This document shows positions 14,101-25,224 of a stretch of DNA of 64,000 nt, piece by piece. This DNA comes from Diplosphaera chodatii (Eukaryota; Chlorophyta; Trebouxiophyceae; Prasiolales; Stichococcaceae). The position numbers were made by a program, and so were the translations under genes. The notes below the pieces were generated by a model. That model worked only from the letters and a program-made list of their open reading frames with translations, was not told where the DNA came from and did no database searches. Each line of letters starts with the position of its first letter. Position 1 is the stretch's first letter. The stretch covers positions 1,364,001 through 1,428,000 of the forward strand of contig JAALGY010000012.1 of NCBI GenBank assembly GCA_032358165.1, written 5' to 3'.

Positions 14101-14446
14101 CTTGCAGACTGAGGTATGCCTCGTCCGCTGCACATGCAGGCCTGTTCATCTACGTGGGTTCTGTGGGCATTGTGGCCGAGGAGTTTGCCAAGCACGACAA
14201 CCCCGCTTATGCCGCGACCCGCCCCAAGGTCAGGCCTGAGTGCCACCCCCCGACACCCTGTCCGGCCCTTGTGGCTGCTGCCAGTGTGTCGTGCCTTCAA
14301 GTTTCACTGAGTAGGACACTGCCTCAGCATTACGTAGCATCCACAGCACCGTTTGTCATGCGCAACAGGGTGCCCGCTTCTATATGTTTGCCGCCATGTT
14401 CTTCGGCTTCGTGGTCGTGGCGCTGCTGCAGCTGGTGCCCGAGTGA
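11148..14446 (+). CDS. ZIP-family zinc/iron transporter with signal peptide and Cys-rich loop
   Basis: A ZIP permease that moves Zn2+ or Fe2+ into the cytosol from outside or from an organelle. The first exon (ATG 11148) starts with a hydrophobic signal sequence, MAQRRCALVALLALCAVSYG. An acidic stretch and transmembrane helix 1 follow (about 11880-12172, ending near NCFAGGVFFTFG). The next exon gives GVMHLGPDALE, the usual helix 2 motif, and helix 3. The variable loop exon (about 12761-12985) carries a cluster of eight cysteines, CKRCGDEC...CGAGC...CKCAH, where most ZIPs have histidines. Helix 4 (about 13340-13430) has HTVLEGLAIGLQ, matching the HSxxEG metal-binding motif. Helix 5 (about 13755) has SHRWVESVAVAAAF, matching HKxxE. 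Helices 6-8 follow (GPLVGIAIGVSVD; GLFIYVGSVGIVAEEF), and the last exon ends MFFGFVVVALLQLVPE at the stop 14444-14446. The family is firm. Substrate and membrane are not shown by the sequence. The part between 11340 and 11875 is not resolved into exons. Confidence 0.88.
12761..12985 (+). other. Metallothionein-like Cys-rich cytosolic loop of the ZIP transporter
   Basis: This exon lies between helices 3 and 4 of the ZIP gene. It encodes eight cysteines within about 30 residues in CxxC, CxC and CxxxC spacing, between flanks rich in Gly and Ala. It follows a clear TCCCCACAG acceptor. The spacing resembles metal-thiolate clusters; a metal-sensing or buffering role is inference. Confidence 0.6.
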
Positions 14447-15140
14447 TGGCCGGGCAGTGGCACAAGGAGGCAGCACCCAGTGGCTGACAGGCAGCTGGGT
14501 GACAACGGGATTGGCGGGTGATATGGGGCAGCATCAGGCCCCTGCCCTGGCTTGACTGGAACATTGGCAACTTGGTACGGAGACCCATGGCAGCTGAAGG
14601 TGGCAGCCTACAGCAGCAATGGATCACCGCCATGCTGCACATGCCCAGCGCACTGGTCCAGCAGACCCGCAACTGGAACTGCAGAACTGTGCGAGCGTGT
14701 TGCCAGGCGCAAGCATGTCGGCGCAGCAGTGTCGCATAATGTCAATTGCGGGATCCTGCACATGATGCGCTGGCTGCACCTCTGCCAGCTGCTTGAGTCG
14801 CAGTGTCATGTCTGCAGTACGTGTGTAGTAAGTATGGCAATGGGGTCGCAGTTTGACGGGTCGTTTCGTTGGCTACTAGCTGAGCTGCTGATTGGTAGCA
14901 CGTATATCTTGTAGTATCCTCGTAGTGCAGTTGCCAAATTTGCTGATATGCATCAAGTGTGCAGGCATTGGTTTCCTAGTCCCTTTGCTGTATCAATACA
15001 TCTGGTAATGTTGTTGTATTGTGGCATGCCTTCGAAGGCAAGATGACGTTGGCAACGAGCTTTCTCTGCTTCTTCTGCTTTAACATCTCTGCAGTGCTCA
15101 ACGCGACAATCTGCTTACAACATGGCCTCTCACTGCAACG
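14447..15140. other. Convergent intergenic region (ZIP / HAD), no gene seen
   Basis: This lies between the stops of two genes pointing at each other. No reading frame here shows a conserved motif. It probably holds the 3' untranslated regions of both genes. Confidence 0.5.
15115..15119 (-). terminator. Candidate polyadenylation signal TGTAA for the HAD gene
   Basis: Read on the minus strand, TGTAA lies about 22 bases past the HAD stop codon. TGTAA is the known poly(A) signal of many chlorophytes. The position fits, but a pentamer can occur by chance. Confidence 0.4.
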
Positions 15141-16661
15141 TCATGCATTGCCGCTAGTGGCAGCCGCCTGCTTGTGCTGTTCAGCAAGGCCGCCCAACGT
15201 GGTTGCATGCCAATCCGGCACCACCTTGTCTTCAGTATCCGGTGTGCCACCAGAGCCCTACATCAGCCCACGGGTGCCTCTCGCATTTAGACATGTTTGA
15301 AGTGTCTCAAAAACCACAGCATCCCTACATCCCTACATGCGCACGCTGAAACTGCAGTGGGCACCTGCTGGCTGTGCCGCCTCTCAATCCATGCTGTTTT
15401 GAGACCCAGCGCCTTTGCTGGCCTGACATCGTGAAACTGGCTCTGCACAACGTACGAGCATGAGTAGGGAATGTCTGCAGTTCTGGGCGCTCTCAGGCAA
15501 GACTGCCAGCCCGAATGACGTGCATCGCCCGGATGCGCATGCACCTGGGAAACATGCAGGATGTCCTTTCGCTCGACATCGTAGTCTCGCTTCAGGGTGT
15601 CCAGCGCAGCTTTGAAGACCCTCGGGTCTGGTTTAGTAGCCCCGATTTCCTGCATGAGTGGCGACGCAGCGCACTAGTACTGCAACAGCCGTCGACGGGG
15701 CATCATTGGTGAACTAGTTCATGCCCCCACCTGATGCAGACGCCCAGCTGGCATCCTTGTGATGCGTGCCTTAATGGCTTTCATGCCACATGACCACAGC
15801 CTCACCTCTGCTGTGAGGATCAGATCGAAGGGCTCCTGGAGCGTGGCAGCCATCTTGAGCGCTGATGATCGGCCTGCAGCACACAGGCTGGCTGGGAGCT
15901 GAAAGTGTGAGTTGAGCATGGCAGCGCTGCACTACAAAGCCCCCGCATGCGTGAAGGCGCGAGCAGCTGCTGCACAAGGTACAAAAGGGCATGTGCCACC
16001 TGCGTTTGTCAGCGCCACAAGGCGGAAGTGCTGCTTCAGGTACCGAAGCGCCTCCACGGAGTCGGGGAATGGCGGCCACCGGCCCCATGACTCATCAAGT
16101 GAGGCATTGTCATCGGGTTGGACCTCGATGCCAAACTGCTGCGCGATGTCCGACTACGGCGGGCAGAATCACAAGCGTCAGCCTACCTGTCAAAGGCAAT
16201 TGTGTGCAGTCTCTTGCGGTCAGCTTGCAAACTGGTACAATCGGCGGATTAGGTTAACGTGCACACACCGGGCTGATGCCCTGCAGCGGCTACATTGGTG
16301 ACAACCTCAAAACGTGCGCACCCAGATGTGATGCAGCATGTCCGTCTGGTGCATGTTTTTGTGCAGCTCTGACGCCTCGTTATGCAGCTTCACCTCCGCA
16401 CTGGCATGTGCCTGCACACTCAATGTTCGAACCATGCACCCAAGGTCGCACGGCAGTGCAGCCGCCTTATTGGGTGTTTTAAATGATTGGCCAGTTCACC
16501 TGCAGGATCTCGTCGTCTGTGACATCTTCCTTTGCCGCTTGAAGCCTTGGCCGCATCCACTCCAGGACGCCCGCTTCGAAGTCGATCAGCGTCCCTATCA
16601 CATCGAATGTCAATGTGCTGAAGTCGGTAAGCTCCATGTCTCGTGCAGCCGTGGATAGCAT
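15141..16661 (-). CDS. HAD-superfamily hydrolase, (S)-2-haloacid dehalogenase type II-like
   Basis: A soluble HAD-fold hydrolase that forms an aspartyl-enzyme intermediate; members act on 2-haloacids or on small phosphorylated compounds. Seven exons join in frame. Exon 1 (16661-16500, 54 residues) carries the nucleophile motif LTFDVIGTLIDFEAG, with GVLEWMRPRL after it. Exon 2 (from 16411) has the cap-domain helix. Exon 3 (about 16165-16045) gives FGIEVQ, WPPFPDSVEALRYLK and motif II RLVALTNA. Exon 4 (near 15870-15805) reads ALKMAATLQEPFDLILTAE. Exon 5 (about 15650-15555) holds motif III KPDPRVF with the conserved lysine. Exon 6 gives the motif IV region SQFHDVRPAKALGLKTAWIE. The final exon (about 15257-15141) ends DKVVPDWHATTLGGLAEQ and a stop. 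The total is about 260 residues, the family's usual size. Another possible start is the second Met at 16637. Substrate is unknown, and true haloacid dehalogenation is not implied. Confidence 0.88.
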
Positions 16662-17950
16662 CGCCTATAAACGGTGTGCATAGACAGTGATGCCCAAATG
16701 ATGCGGCGCCGGTGCTAGCTTGCAGGCAAGGAGACACTGTGGGGCGACGCGCAGTCTCTAGAAATGATGAAATATGTCAGTACAGCAGGTGCAGCTAGGT
16801 TTGAGGACCATGCTAAGCTTGCAGCCTTCCAGACCAGCCAGCATGATACATGTGTGCATGGGGTTGCAAACCGGGCTGCCCTGCAGCAGCTCATTCAGCC
16901 AGCCCTGTGCTGAAAAAGCTCAGGCCCTGTAATCTAGGCGCAGTGCAGGTACGGAAACAGAACGGATGCGCGCACCAAAGCTTGTATGGTGACTGCACTT
17001 CAATGTCATATCCTTCTGAGGTGTATGCTTGCACCGCCCACCCTGCATCGTGACTTCTTGGGGTTGTCGTGACTCAGATTGCACAGACTGGCACGCCCAA
17101 CAGACCTGCGGCTCAGCTTCAATGCTACGGTGATGTCCAGGCAGCTTGCGCTGAAGCATATCGCACCTCTTGCTATGCATGGGGATTAGCGCCCGGCCCT
17201 CATGCACCGCAGCGTCAGGTCTGCACAGGGGTGGCCAGCAGGGGATAAAGGACGTCAAGCAGCAGCACCACCACCTGCGGCGCGCTGACATATTGTGTGA
17301 CGATGAATTGTGACAGGTAGGTCGGTAATCTAGCGCCGAACGTGTTTCTTGTAGATGAACTGCAGCCGGGTGCCGAAAGGCAGATGTTGATCGGAGGATC
17401 CGTCCAAGGCCTACCGGCAAGATGCACCCTGGTATGCCTGGTCCTGTCTGATCTGCGACCGTGGTCACCAGACGGCCTCAAAAATGCGCAGATCGATCAA
17501 CATCACAGGTCGTGCATGCAGCACGCTTGCGATGCTGCTTGGACGTCGGGCTGTGGCTCAATTCAGCCGTCAGGCCGATGATTAATTGGCGGTCAGTTGG
17601 TCGGGGTTGAGGGCTTTCCCACCTGAGCGGATTCGTAGCCAACTATGGCTGCAGAGACACCTCGTTTGCCTCGAGCAGTGCATTAGCAAATCCCAACACG
17701 GAGTAGGCAGTGCTGGCTATCGTGCATGAGGCGGTTCAGGTTGTGGTGAGACCCTGGGATGACCTGCTTCCGTGGTGGCTCGGTTGCCCACCGAATTCTG
17801 CTGGAGGCGATGGATGGAGTCAGCTGCCCGTTGATGAAGATCGCTGCTTGGATCGTGTGCTTCGATGATGTGGCCTCGGTGGGACGACCGTGGCCCGGAT
17901 GCAGTGTGCTGTGGCCACTCAGCGTGTCCATCTGGCGCAGGCCCCCAGGC
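16662..17950. other. Unresolved region between divergent HAD and methyltransferase genes
   Basis: No family could be assigned. On the minus strand near 17215-17330 a short frame contains a hydrophobic run (LPTYLSQFIVTQYVSAP, then VVVLLLDVLYPLLATP) that could be a membrane exon or chance. It has no matching upstream or downstream conserved block. The rest is likely promoter sequence for the two divergent genes. Confidence 0.35.
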
Positions 17951-20254
17951 ATGGTGCCCCGGGCGGTGGCATGGATCGCCGTGATTGCAGTGCTCATCTT
18001 CAGCGGCGTCCTGATCCATCGGCGGCATGGCCAGGACGCAAGGGCAGTGGTGGACGCCATGACCAAAAGCAAGTGGCGCACATAGCATGCACAGCCAACA
18101 CCTCGTGCAGCAAGCCTTTTCATACCATCAGTTTCCTGTTTCGAAATCATCCAGCTTTTGGTCAGGACTTGTGGCATCATCAGAACGATCAAGGTGTCAC
18201 TCCATGCAGGCGCTATGTCACAGCGCGTGCCGCTGCACATGCCTGAGCAACCTGCGGCAGCTGGGCCACAGGAGATGCGCGCAAACACTCGTGCAGCTGC
18301 CGACCTGCCGGCAGCTGTGGCACAGCCACCCAAGCCAGCCAAGTCAGGGCGGTCGCCAGAGGTGGTGCATCGACTTGCGCGCTTTCGTGCAGGTGTGATC
18401 GGAAATGCACCAGCACGTCGATTGCTTTTGTTGGTGATGAGCTCAGCCGGGCGATCGTGGTGTCTTGCTCTTGGTTGTGATGCTCAGGCTGGGCGTTTTG
18501 ACACTGGACCATGCCTCTGCAGCGTCTGACCTTGTGGGCCGCCAGCTGCGATACGGCAAGCACGAGGTGTTCACGATGACACACTGTGGCGAGGGCCGCG
18601 GCATAGGCTTGCGGCCGCCCAACCAAATGGCGCCGCTCTATGCAGGTGTGCCAGCGGGGCCCTGCTTGCGCAGTTTTCAGGGTGCAGAGCAGCAACTAGC
18701 AGAGATGCCTTCCGACCTGTAGCCGCAGAAGGCAGATGGCAACCCTGAGCACGTTGATCTCATCACAGGCAACATCTGCGAGCCATGGATGGCACGGTTT
18801 GCCATCGTCATGCTCGACCAGCTGCTCGACACAGGTGGGTGTGTCGGCGCCTGCTGTGCCATGTCAAACCGGACAAGAACAAAAAGTTGATGCGCTGGCA
18901 AGCTCTGCCTGTGGTCGCGCAACGCTGCTGTGTGAGGGCACCTCACGCCATGCTGGGCAGTGGCACCACAGGCATGAAGGCTCTGGAGTGGGGGTCCGGC
19001 AGCTCCACGCACTGGACGCTGATGCGCGTGGGCCACCTGACCTCCATAGAGCACGACGCCGGCTGGGCGCCAGCCGTGGCAGAAGCCATCAGCAAGGCAT
19101 ACGATGAGGACTTCCTGACGAAGGTGCCAATCATAGCTGGCATGCCTGCCTTGCAGTATCATAATAGCTGCTCATGGCTTGGTAGCCGCCTGCGGCGGAC
19201 ACAATGCATGCCAGCTGGCAAGAGATCTGCAAGATGCCGAGCGTACTGCCTGCACTTCAGCAGACTGGGTAGACATCACATTCCCATCTCATAGTCTGTT
19301 GGTCGGCAACAACCGTGCTGTGTCATCTGAACCAGCTGACCTGGGTTGTTTGTGGTTGTGCAGCGGTGGGGATCTCATGTCATCCCCCGAGGCACACCAA
19401 CGAAGGAGGTCGCAGCAGAATACCAGGATCCGGCCAGCTTCCAGTACGCTATGCGAAGTATTTGTGATTGCCTGCATGTGGCTTGAAGGCTGCTGTTTGC
19501 CTTTTGGCAACCGAGGGTTGCACATCACTCTGCATTGGCATCCCATCTCTGACCTGACCATATGGGTACATGCAGGGAGTATGCATCAGCAAGCTTCATT
19601 CCTGCAGCTGACGAGGGACGTTTTGATTACGTCGCTGTAGATGGCCGCTCACGCATGCTGTGCATGAAGCGCGCCCTGAAGCTGCTGAAGCCCGAGGTGC
19701 TGCATGTCATCCAGTCAGCCGTGTGAAAACCCTGCGGTGATGTATCCAGTGGCTGGACTTCTCCCTGCCATCTGCTTGGCTAACTGGGAGGATGTGCCGC
19801 TGCAACAGCAATGCTGACAATTGAAAATGGTCAAAACCGCAGGGAGGAATCCTGCTGCTTGACAACTCAGGTGGGCGCTTACCCCTCACCTGTTGACTGA
19901 GCCTGCAGCATGGCAGCTTTGCCAACATGTTTGCATGCCGAGCAGCACTTTCGTTCATATGGCGCTGACATGCCCTCGGATGCTTGTGCAGACCGGTCCT
20001 GGTACGCAGAACACGCTGACCTTGTGCCCAGCCACTGGCTTCGCTTTGATGACCTGATGGCCTCCGAAGGTGTTGCATCCTCTCTGCATGAGACTCTCTG
20101 CACCCTGCATCATTGCCAACACGTTTCGCAACAGTCCTTCATTTGCTGCATGTTCTGTCTGCGCAACGTGGCCAGACTATACTTCCCATTGGCATCACGT
20201 GCAGAGCGAACAACCATCTGGATGTCATGCCAGAAGGGATTTTGCGGGAAGTGA
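17951..20254 (+). CDS. Putative membrane-anchored SAM-dependent methyltransferase
   Basis: Likely a Rossmann-fold methyltransferase facing the Golgi/ER lumen or cytosol; its acceptor is unknown. The proposed start at 17951 gives MVPRAVAWIAVIAVLIFSGV, a single N-terminal membrane helix followed by basic residues, as in type II membrane enzymes. Later exons give DLVGRQLRYGKHEVFTMTHC (about 18530), a helix-forming block MARFAIVMLDQLLDTG (about 18790), and the SAM-binding motif I ALEWGSGSSTHWTLMRV (about 18980) with acidic end HLTSIEHDAGW. Next come IPRGTPTKEVAAEY (about 19390), motif II-like GRFDYVAVDGRSRMLCMKRA (about 19613), and motif III-like GGILLLDNS (about 19845). Then comes WYAEHADLVPSHW (about 20000). 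The last exon ends ERTTIWMSCQKGFCGK with stop 20252-20254. Exon order is that of a class I methyltransferase. Borders are approximate, and the final exon frame and the start are the least certain parts. Confidence 0.7.
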
Positions 20255-20962
20255 GCGGCAGTTAGTCATAACATTGGCGTTGTGTAAACTGGCACATGTG
20301 CGAAGCTGAACGAAGGTATAGGAACAGTCAACAGCATTGACAGCCGAAGGCAACAGGGCAAGCTGAAGATCTGCTTGGACTAGGCTTTGCCCCGATACTC
20401 AAACGGAGGCGTTGGTTCAGCAACGGTCAGACATTGCTGATGATGGGACCGCCCTGAGCTTGCATGCCGTGTATCAGAGTCACTCGATTGGGGTAATACC
20501 ATCTGGGGTAATTGCCATCTGCTGTAGCTTCTCATGCCCGAGGCATTCGCTGTTGACTGCCAACAGATGGCATACCAGTCCAGAATATCCTAACTATGCA
20601 GGTTGTAGCCTGTTGGCCAGCAAATAGCGCAGGGCTTCCTGCTGCCCAGAAGCCAGAACAGACCAGGTGTACCGTTGCCTATCAGTGTCTCCAGCTGATA
20701 TGCTCCAGCAACGTCGCATACAGCCTGCAGTATTTTTATCAAGGTCAATCCCGAAGTCCCTCAACACGCTGTACAGCCTGATAAAACAACACATCAAATG
20801 CCATCAATATGCTTAAACAATGTACAGTAGTGTGAGCTATCCCAGTAACGTGGGAGCAGTTCAGGACCGTCTCCGATCAGCCCTAGACCTTGCAGCAGCA
20901 GACTCGGCGCTGCTACGCTTCCTTAATGTGCCATCCTTAATACCTGGCACTTGACAACCGAC
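20255..20962. other. Convergent intergenic region, no gene seen
   Basis: This lies between the methyltransferase stop (+) and the stop of the first Rieske oxygenase (-). It is lower in GC than the neighbouring exons, with short repeats of a CCATCTG type near 20500-20570. No coding motif was found. Confidence 0.5.
20283..20287 (+). terminator. Candidate polyadenylation signal TGTAA of the methyltransferase gene
   Basis: TGTAA lies about 29 bases after the predicted stop, the usual distance in chlorophyte genes. Support is positional only. Confidence 0.35.
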
Positions 20963-23900
20963 CTACTCCTTGGCCTGGTGGTCATACTCGACATACAGGA
21001 ACTTTGGCACCCAGCTGTTGCAAAAGCGCCATGCCCATGCTGCCAGCACCGACGCAACTGACAGCGCAGCTGGCAGGTGCCACTGCGTCGCCAGGGGACG
21101 ACTGAGAGCTGCCGCCAGCGATGCCGCTGCCGCTGCAATGCTGACCGCTGCCGCCAGCACACGTCCAGTTCTGAACCAGAACAGCGCCTGCACAGGACTT
21201 GTCCACATGACGCAAGCATGATGATGAAGATACAGATACTTCGTGCAGGCACCATGGCAACGTCCACATGCTAGGGCTCAAGTCCAGCTCAGCACACGCG
21301 TCTTTGCTTCTGCAGACAGCAGCCGACCTGCAGGCAGGTGGGGCAGTGCTTGGTGTGCTGCTCGTAGCGGTCCAGCAGCACTGGCTTGCTGAGGGGCTGG
21401 GGCGGCGGCGGCGCTGTGCCCGGCGCCCAGGAAGGCACCCCGTGCTGGTCCAGCCACTGCCGCCACGCCGTCACAATCCTGCGGTGGTGACACACGTCAT
21501 GCGTGGTGGGCACGGCAAAACGATCCAGCCCGAGAACATGTGCAACTGTGCGCAGAGTGTTGACATGCGAATATCGGAGACAATCCCGCCCCGGCGGTGT
21601 GCGGTGATAAACACCTGTCTGACTCGGTGGGCATGTAGTAGCTCTTCCGCCAGGACCCGCCTGGCTGTGCTGCCTCCCGCTCCGCAATGCGCTCCTGCAC
21701 AAGATGCATACACAATCACCGCGACTCGTGCAGACATCTCTGGTGTGCATGCATGATGCTGCGCATGCTTCTGGACTCCGCTCTGTGAAGACGTGCAAAC
21801 AGAGTTGCGTAGCTGAGAAATCAGAATGCTAGTGAAAGCATGAGCACACACCTGGATATGTAGCAGGGCATGGTCGCCGTCAAAGACGAGGTTGCGCTGC
21901 TGGTGGTCCATAAACCCCGGCAGCTTTTCACCCATCCTGCATATTTCCGCCCCAATCTAGGTGCACTGCTGCTTGCCTGATGTTCTGGTGACAACCAGAA
22001 AAGCGATAGCGTGCATTTCATAAAGATGCAACCAGTGCATGGGAGAACACACCTGGTGAACTTGTTGTCGTTGGTGCTGAACATTGTGTACGAAACTCGA
22101 GCACGGTTGGGGCCAGTGGGGACACAGTGCAGGTTCATGCAGCCTGCGCAGCAACACACAAGCGGCTGACTAATATCTGCAGAAGAAGGAGTCACGAGCT
22201 TCTGGGACCGCCTGGGAGGCTTGGCGCGAGTTCCTGATAGGCGCAGCATCAAGTGCTCAGGCAATGTATGGCCAGCAGGCCACACATCATATATTGGTGC
22301 GTGGAGTGACAGCAGCTGAGTGCGACGCACTGAATGTGCCGTCGTCCCGCGGGCTGAAGTAGCGAACGAGGCTGGGCGGCTGGTACTGGATGCGCGTCTG
22401 GTTCACGCTGGAGCCGAAGGACTTGAGCTTCACGTCGAAGCTGAAGCCGCCGTTGGGCACCGAGTGTTCTGGCGGCGAGCGGCTGATCTGCGTGAAGCCC
22501 GCCTCCGGCCGGTACCTGGTTGTTGGAACCCATGGGTGTGAAGTCTGCACAGTGAACTGTCGATGCTACAGCAGGCTGCAGCAGACCTGACATTGGACTG
22601 ATGTTCTGATGCCTGTGATGTCTACCTGTTGCCCAGCACTGTGTGGTGAGCGAAAGGCACCTGCAGACAGCACATGATGAGAAGATATGCGACTGGCCAC
22701 CTCAGGCTGCAGCAGATTGCGAGTGCCCAATGTGCAAGGAGCATGGTAACAGTCACTCCCACGCACATGGGCTGGGTCGAGGAAGTTTTCCACCAGGGTG
22801 GCGTAGTCATAGTGCAAATCGCGTGTGTAGGGCTTGCCAATCTTGAAGATGTGCGCATCTGCTGGCAGAGCATCTAGCTCCTGCAGAGTTTGGAAAGAGC
22901 CTGTGGCACGCTCGGAGCATGCAGGGCAACATGGCCACCATGACACCAACTGTTAATACTCACTCTGGTGACCGCCGGCATCTTGGCTGCAGAGTCAATA
23001 AAAGCAGTAGGGCCAGACTCGCCCCACACCCACAGCATGTTCTCTGCAATCTGCAGCACCAGTAGATCCACTTGGATGCAGCACACAAGCGGTGTGTTGG
23101 GCCCCAAGCAGATGTATGTCCTTGTTCAGAAGGCTTAGCACGAAGCAGGCCCGACCTGAACTGGGAAGGACTCGACACACGAGCGCGACGAAGCGCATGC
23201 AGTGCGTTCGATCTTCTCCTCATTCGCCTGACATGCGATCAGGCACTGATCAGCGACAGCTCGCCTCGGCGTGCAGCTTACACGTTTTCGTTGCAGACCC
23301 TGCAGCAGCAGTGCCGTGGAGCTGCTCACCTGCGGGATGGCGGTGCACTTTCCCTCGCTGTCAAAGCGCCAGCCGTGGTAGGAGCACAGCAGCGTGCCGT
23401 CGCCCTCCACCCTGCCCTCTGTCCGCCACAGAGCAATCTGCCGGGTTGGTGATGACATTCCCATTTTCTATGGTACACTGTATGCATGAGCTCCAGGATC
23501 CGACAGCAGGAGCAGGACACGTGACGAAGCAGGTGTGGCCGTCCACCTGACAGGGGTGCAAGGCGATGGGGGCAGCGGTCCTCGAAAGCGCGCCACTCAC
23601 CCTCGCCGTCCCTCCACAGCACCTAGCAGATTCGACCCATGGCACACTCTGAACGACCAGGTGCAGTAGCCTTCACAGCAGGTCGCCGCCTGCATGCAAC
23701 TGCACAGTGTGGTCTGTGCAGACTGGGTGGGGCGGCCTGGCAGAGTCGCTTACCAGTGGCTGTCCCAGCAGCTCCACAGCATGCGGCCGCCCCGGGTCCA
23801 AGTCTGCCGCAATGGCCATCGGATACCACTGCTTGCCCCAGTCAAAGCTGTCGCTCGGGGCAGCCTGCGACCCCGACGCTCACACAATGAGAAGCTTATG

Positions 23901-24447
23901 CCTCCAGGGCTTCGTGTGGCACAGTGCTCCTGTTGTCGCGTCAGCCTCGTCGCAGTAGCAAACGTCACGGCCTAGCTCAGCAGCAGGCTGCACCTGCTCA
24001 CGCGACTCGGACGTGCGGGCCTGCTCTTGGGTGCTCGCAACATGCACATGGTTGCTGCCTGCCGCCGCCACAGTCACGGTGGGCCGCACAATCCGCTGAC
24101 CATGCTTCTTCAGAAGCATGTCAATCTCCGCATCCCTCACGCTGTTGCGCTGCACAGGAAAGGACCAGCTGCTAGGGTGTTTGCTTTGCGTTGCAGTCAC
24201 CATGCACATCCGCACTCTTCAACTTGTCATGGCTCAACGCCCTTCCCAGCATACACGTGACCTGATGTTGAATACATAGAAGGATAGATGACAATGCAGG
24301 CCATGATAGCCATGCAACTACACTGCATGCCTGCACCTGACGGACGGTGCCATTTGCCCGCAAGCGGCACGATGCTGTGCGCGAGCTGCTCTGCCGCAAG
24401 CTGACATCCACGGCATGACCTGACGCTGTGTTCCCAAGGGCTTGCAT
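20963..24447 (-). CDS. Pheophorbide a oxygenase-like Rieske non-haem iron oxygenase, copy A
   Basis: Member of the plastid PAO/CAO/PTC52/TIC55 group of Rieske monooxygenases anchored in plastid membranes. PAO opens the chlorin ring of pheophorbide a. About a dozen exons run from 24447 down. A Ser/Arg-rich N-terminus (plausible transit peptide) comes first, then SFDWGKQWYPMAIAADLDPG (about 23850). The Rieske centre is split over two exons: DRCPHRLAPLS (about 23575) and TLLCSYHGWRF (about 23375), giving CxH and CxxH. LLVLQIAENMLWVWGESGP follows (about 23035). The mononuclear iron site is also split, ENFLDPAHV (about 22780) then PFAHH (about 22650). The substrate-domain block YQPPSLVRYFSPRDD comes next (about 22365). 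The family's C-terminal redox motif is DRYEQHTKHCPTCLQ (about 21340). The last exon (about 21195-20963) gives two hydrophobic helices and ends WVPKFLYVEYDHQAKE. All iron ligands are visible. Which subfamily member it is, and whether pheophorbide is the substrate, is inference. Confidence 0.87.
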
Positions 24448-25224
24448 GCCTGCTGCGTTTTGTGAGATCCTGTGACCGTCAGCAACGATCCAGCCTGGGC
24501 CTCAGGCCACCCCAACGACTTGCCGCCTGAGTATCGTGTCGCAGCGCTATGCGCAAGAGCTATGCATCAATCACTGTTGTCAAGGGGCATTGCACAAACG
24601 CTGCACCCTACAATTGCGGGCCGTACTGGCCAACGTGGTGCGTGGGGCGCCTTGATGGGTTGGATGTTGGAGACTGCTGAGGCGACCGCTGATCGGTGTA
24701 GGTTCTGTGTAGCAGTACATGCTTTGATCGATCAGAGTGCAAGCTTCACCATACCGTAGTTGCGTCCAGCTTTCTTCCAGGTATGGAAACACCTTACAAA
24801 TCCAGCACGGCCCTGCAAAACAAGTGGCTCCCACTGAAGACTGACCGCCGGCACAGGCAACGAACACAGTTTTGCCTGCTGCCCCTGTCTCACCAGATAT
24901 ATTTCTGAGAGCCACCGCTGACACCAGCCTCATGGCTTACCAGTTTCACACGGTATAGCTGCTACCAGATACAGCACGTCCCCATTCCCATGCTCGACAC
25001 AGTGTACAGATGACAAGCCAGCATCCGTGGCAGTGTAACAGGTCAGACGCAGGTAGATATATGCCCACTTAGCAAGGCGACAAGGTAAGCATGGCCTGAC
25101 AGCAGATGTATGTGCTGCACACTGGCAGGACATGCTCGTCAATATCATGCCATGCAGTACAGGCCATTAGTGCATTAGCACTTTGTGCTCTGAAGATCCT
25201 GCACCTCCTTTTGGTAGACCGCAG
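24448..25224. other. Intergenic: promoter of oxygenase copy A, 3' side of copy B
   Basis: No coding block was seen. It contains a 17-base element shared with the upstream region of copy B (annotated separately). Several open frames here lack any conserved motif. Confidence 0.5.
24616..24632. promoter_or_regulatory. Conserved 17-bp upstream element of oxygenase copy A
   Basis: The sequence GCGGGCCGTACTGGCCA lies about 170 bp upstream of the copy A start. It is identical at the matching place upstream of copy B, and each copy is followed about 30 bp away by GGGGCGCC. The core GGCC...GGCC is close to a palindrome. It may be a regulatory site or simply a remnant of the duplication. Confidence 0.45.

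Noticed and set aside
16405..16440. GGTTCGAAC-like box B on the minus strand, suggesting a tRNA
   Set aside because: No matching box A or cloverleaf arms could be folded around it, and it lies in or beside a HAD exon and its intron.
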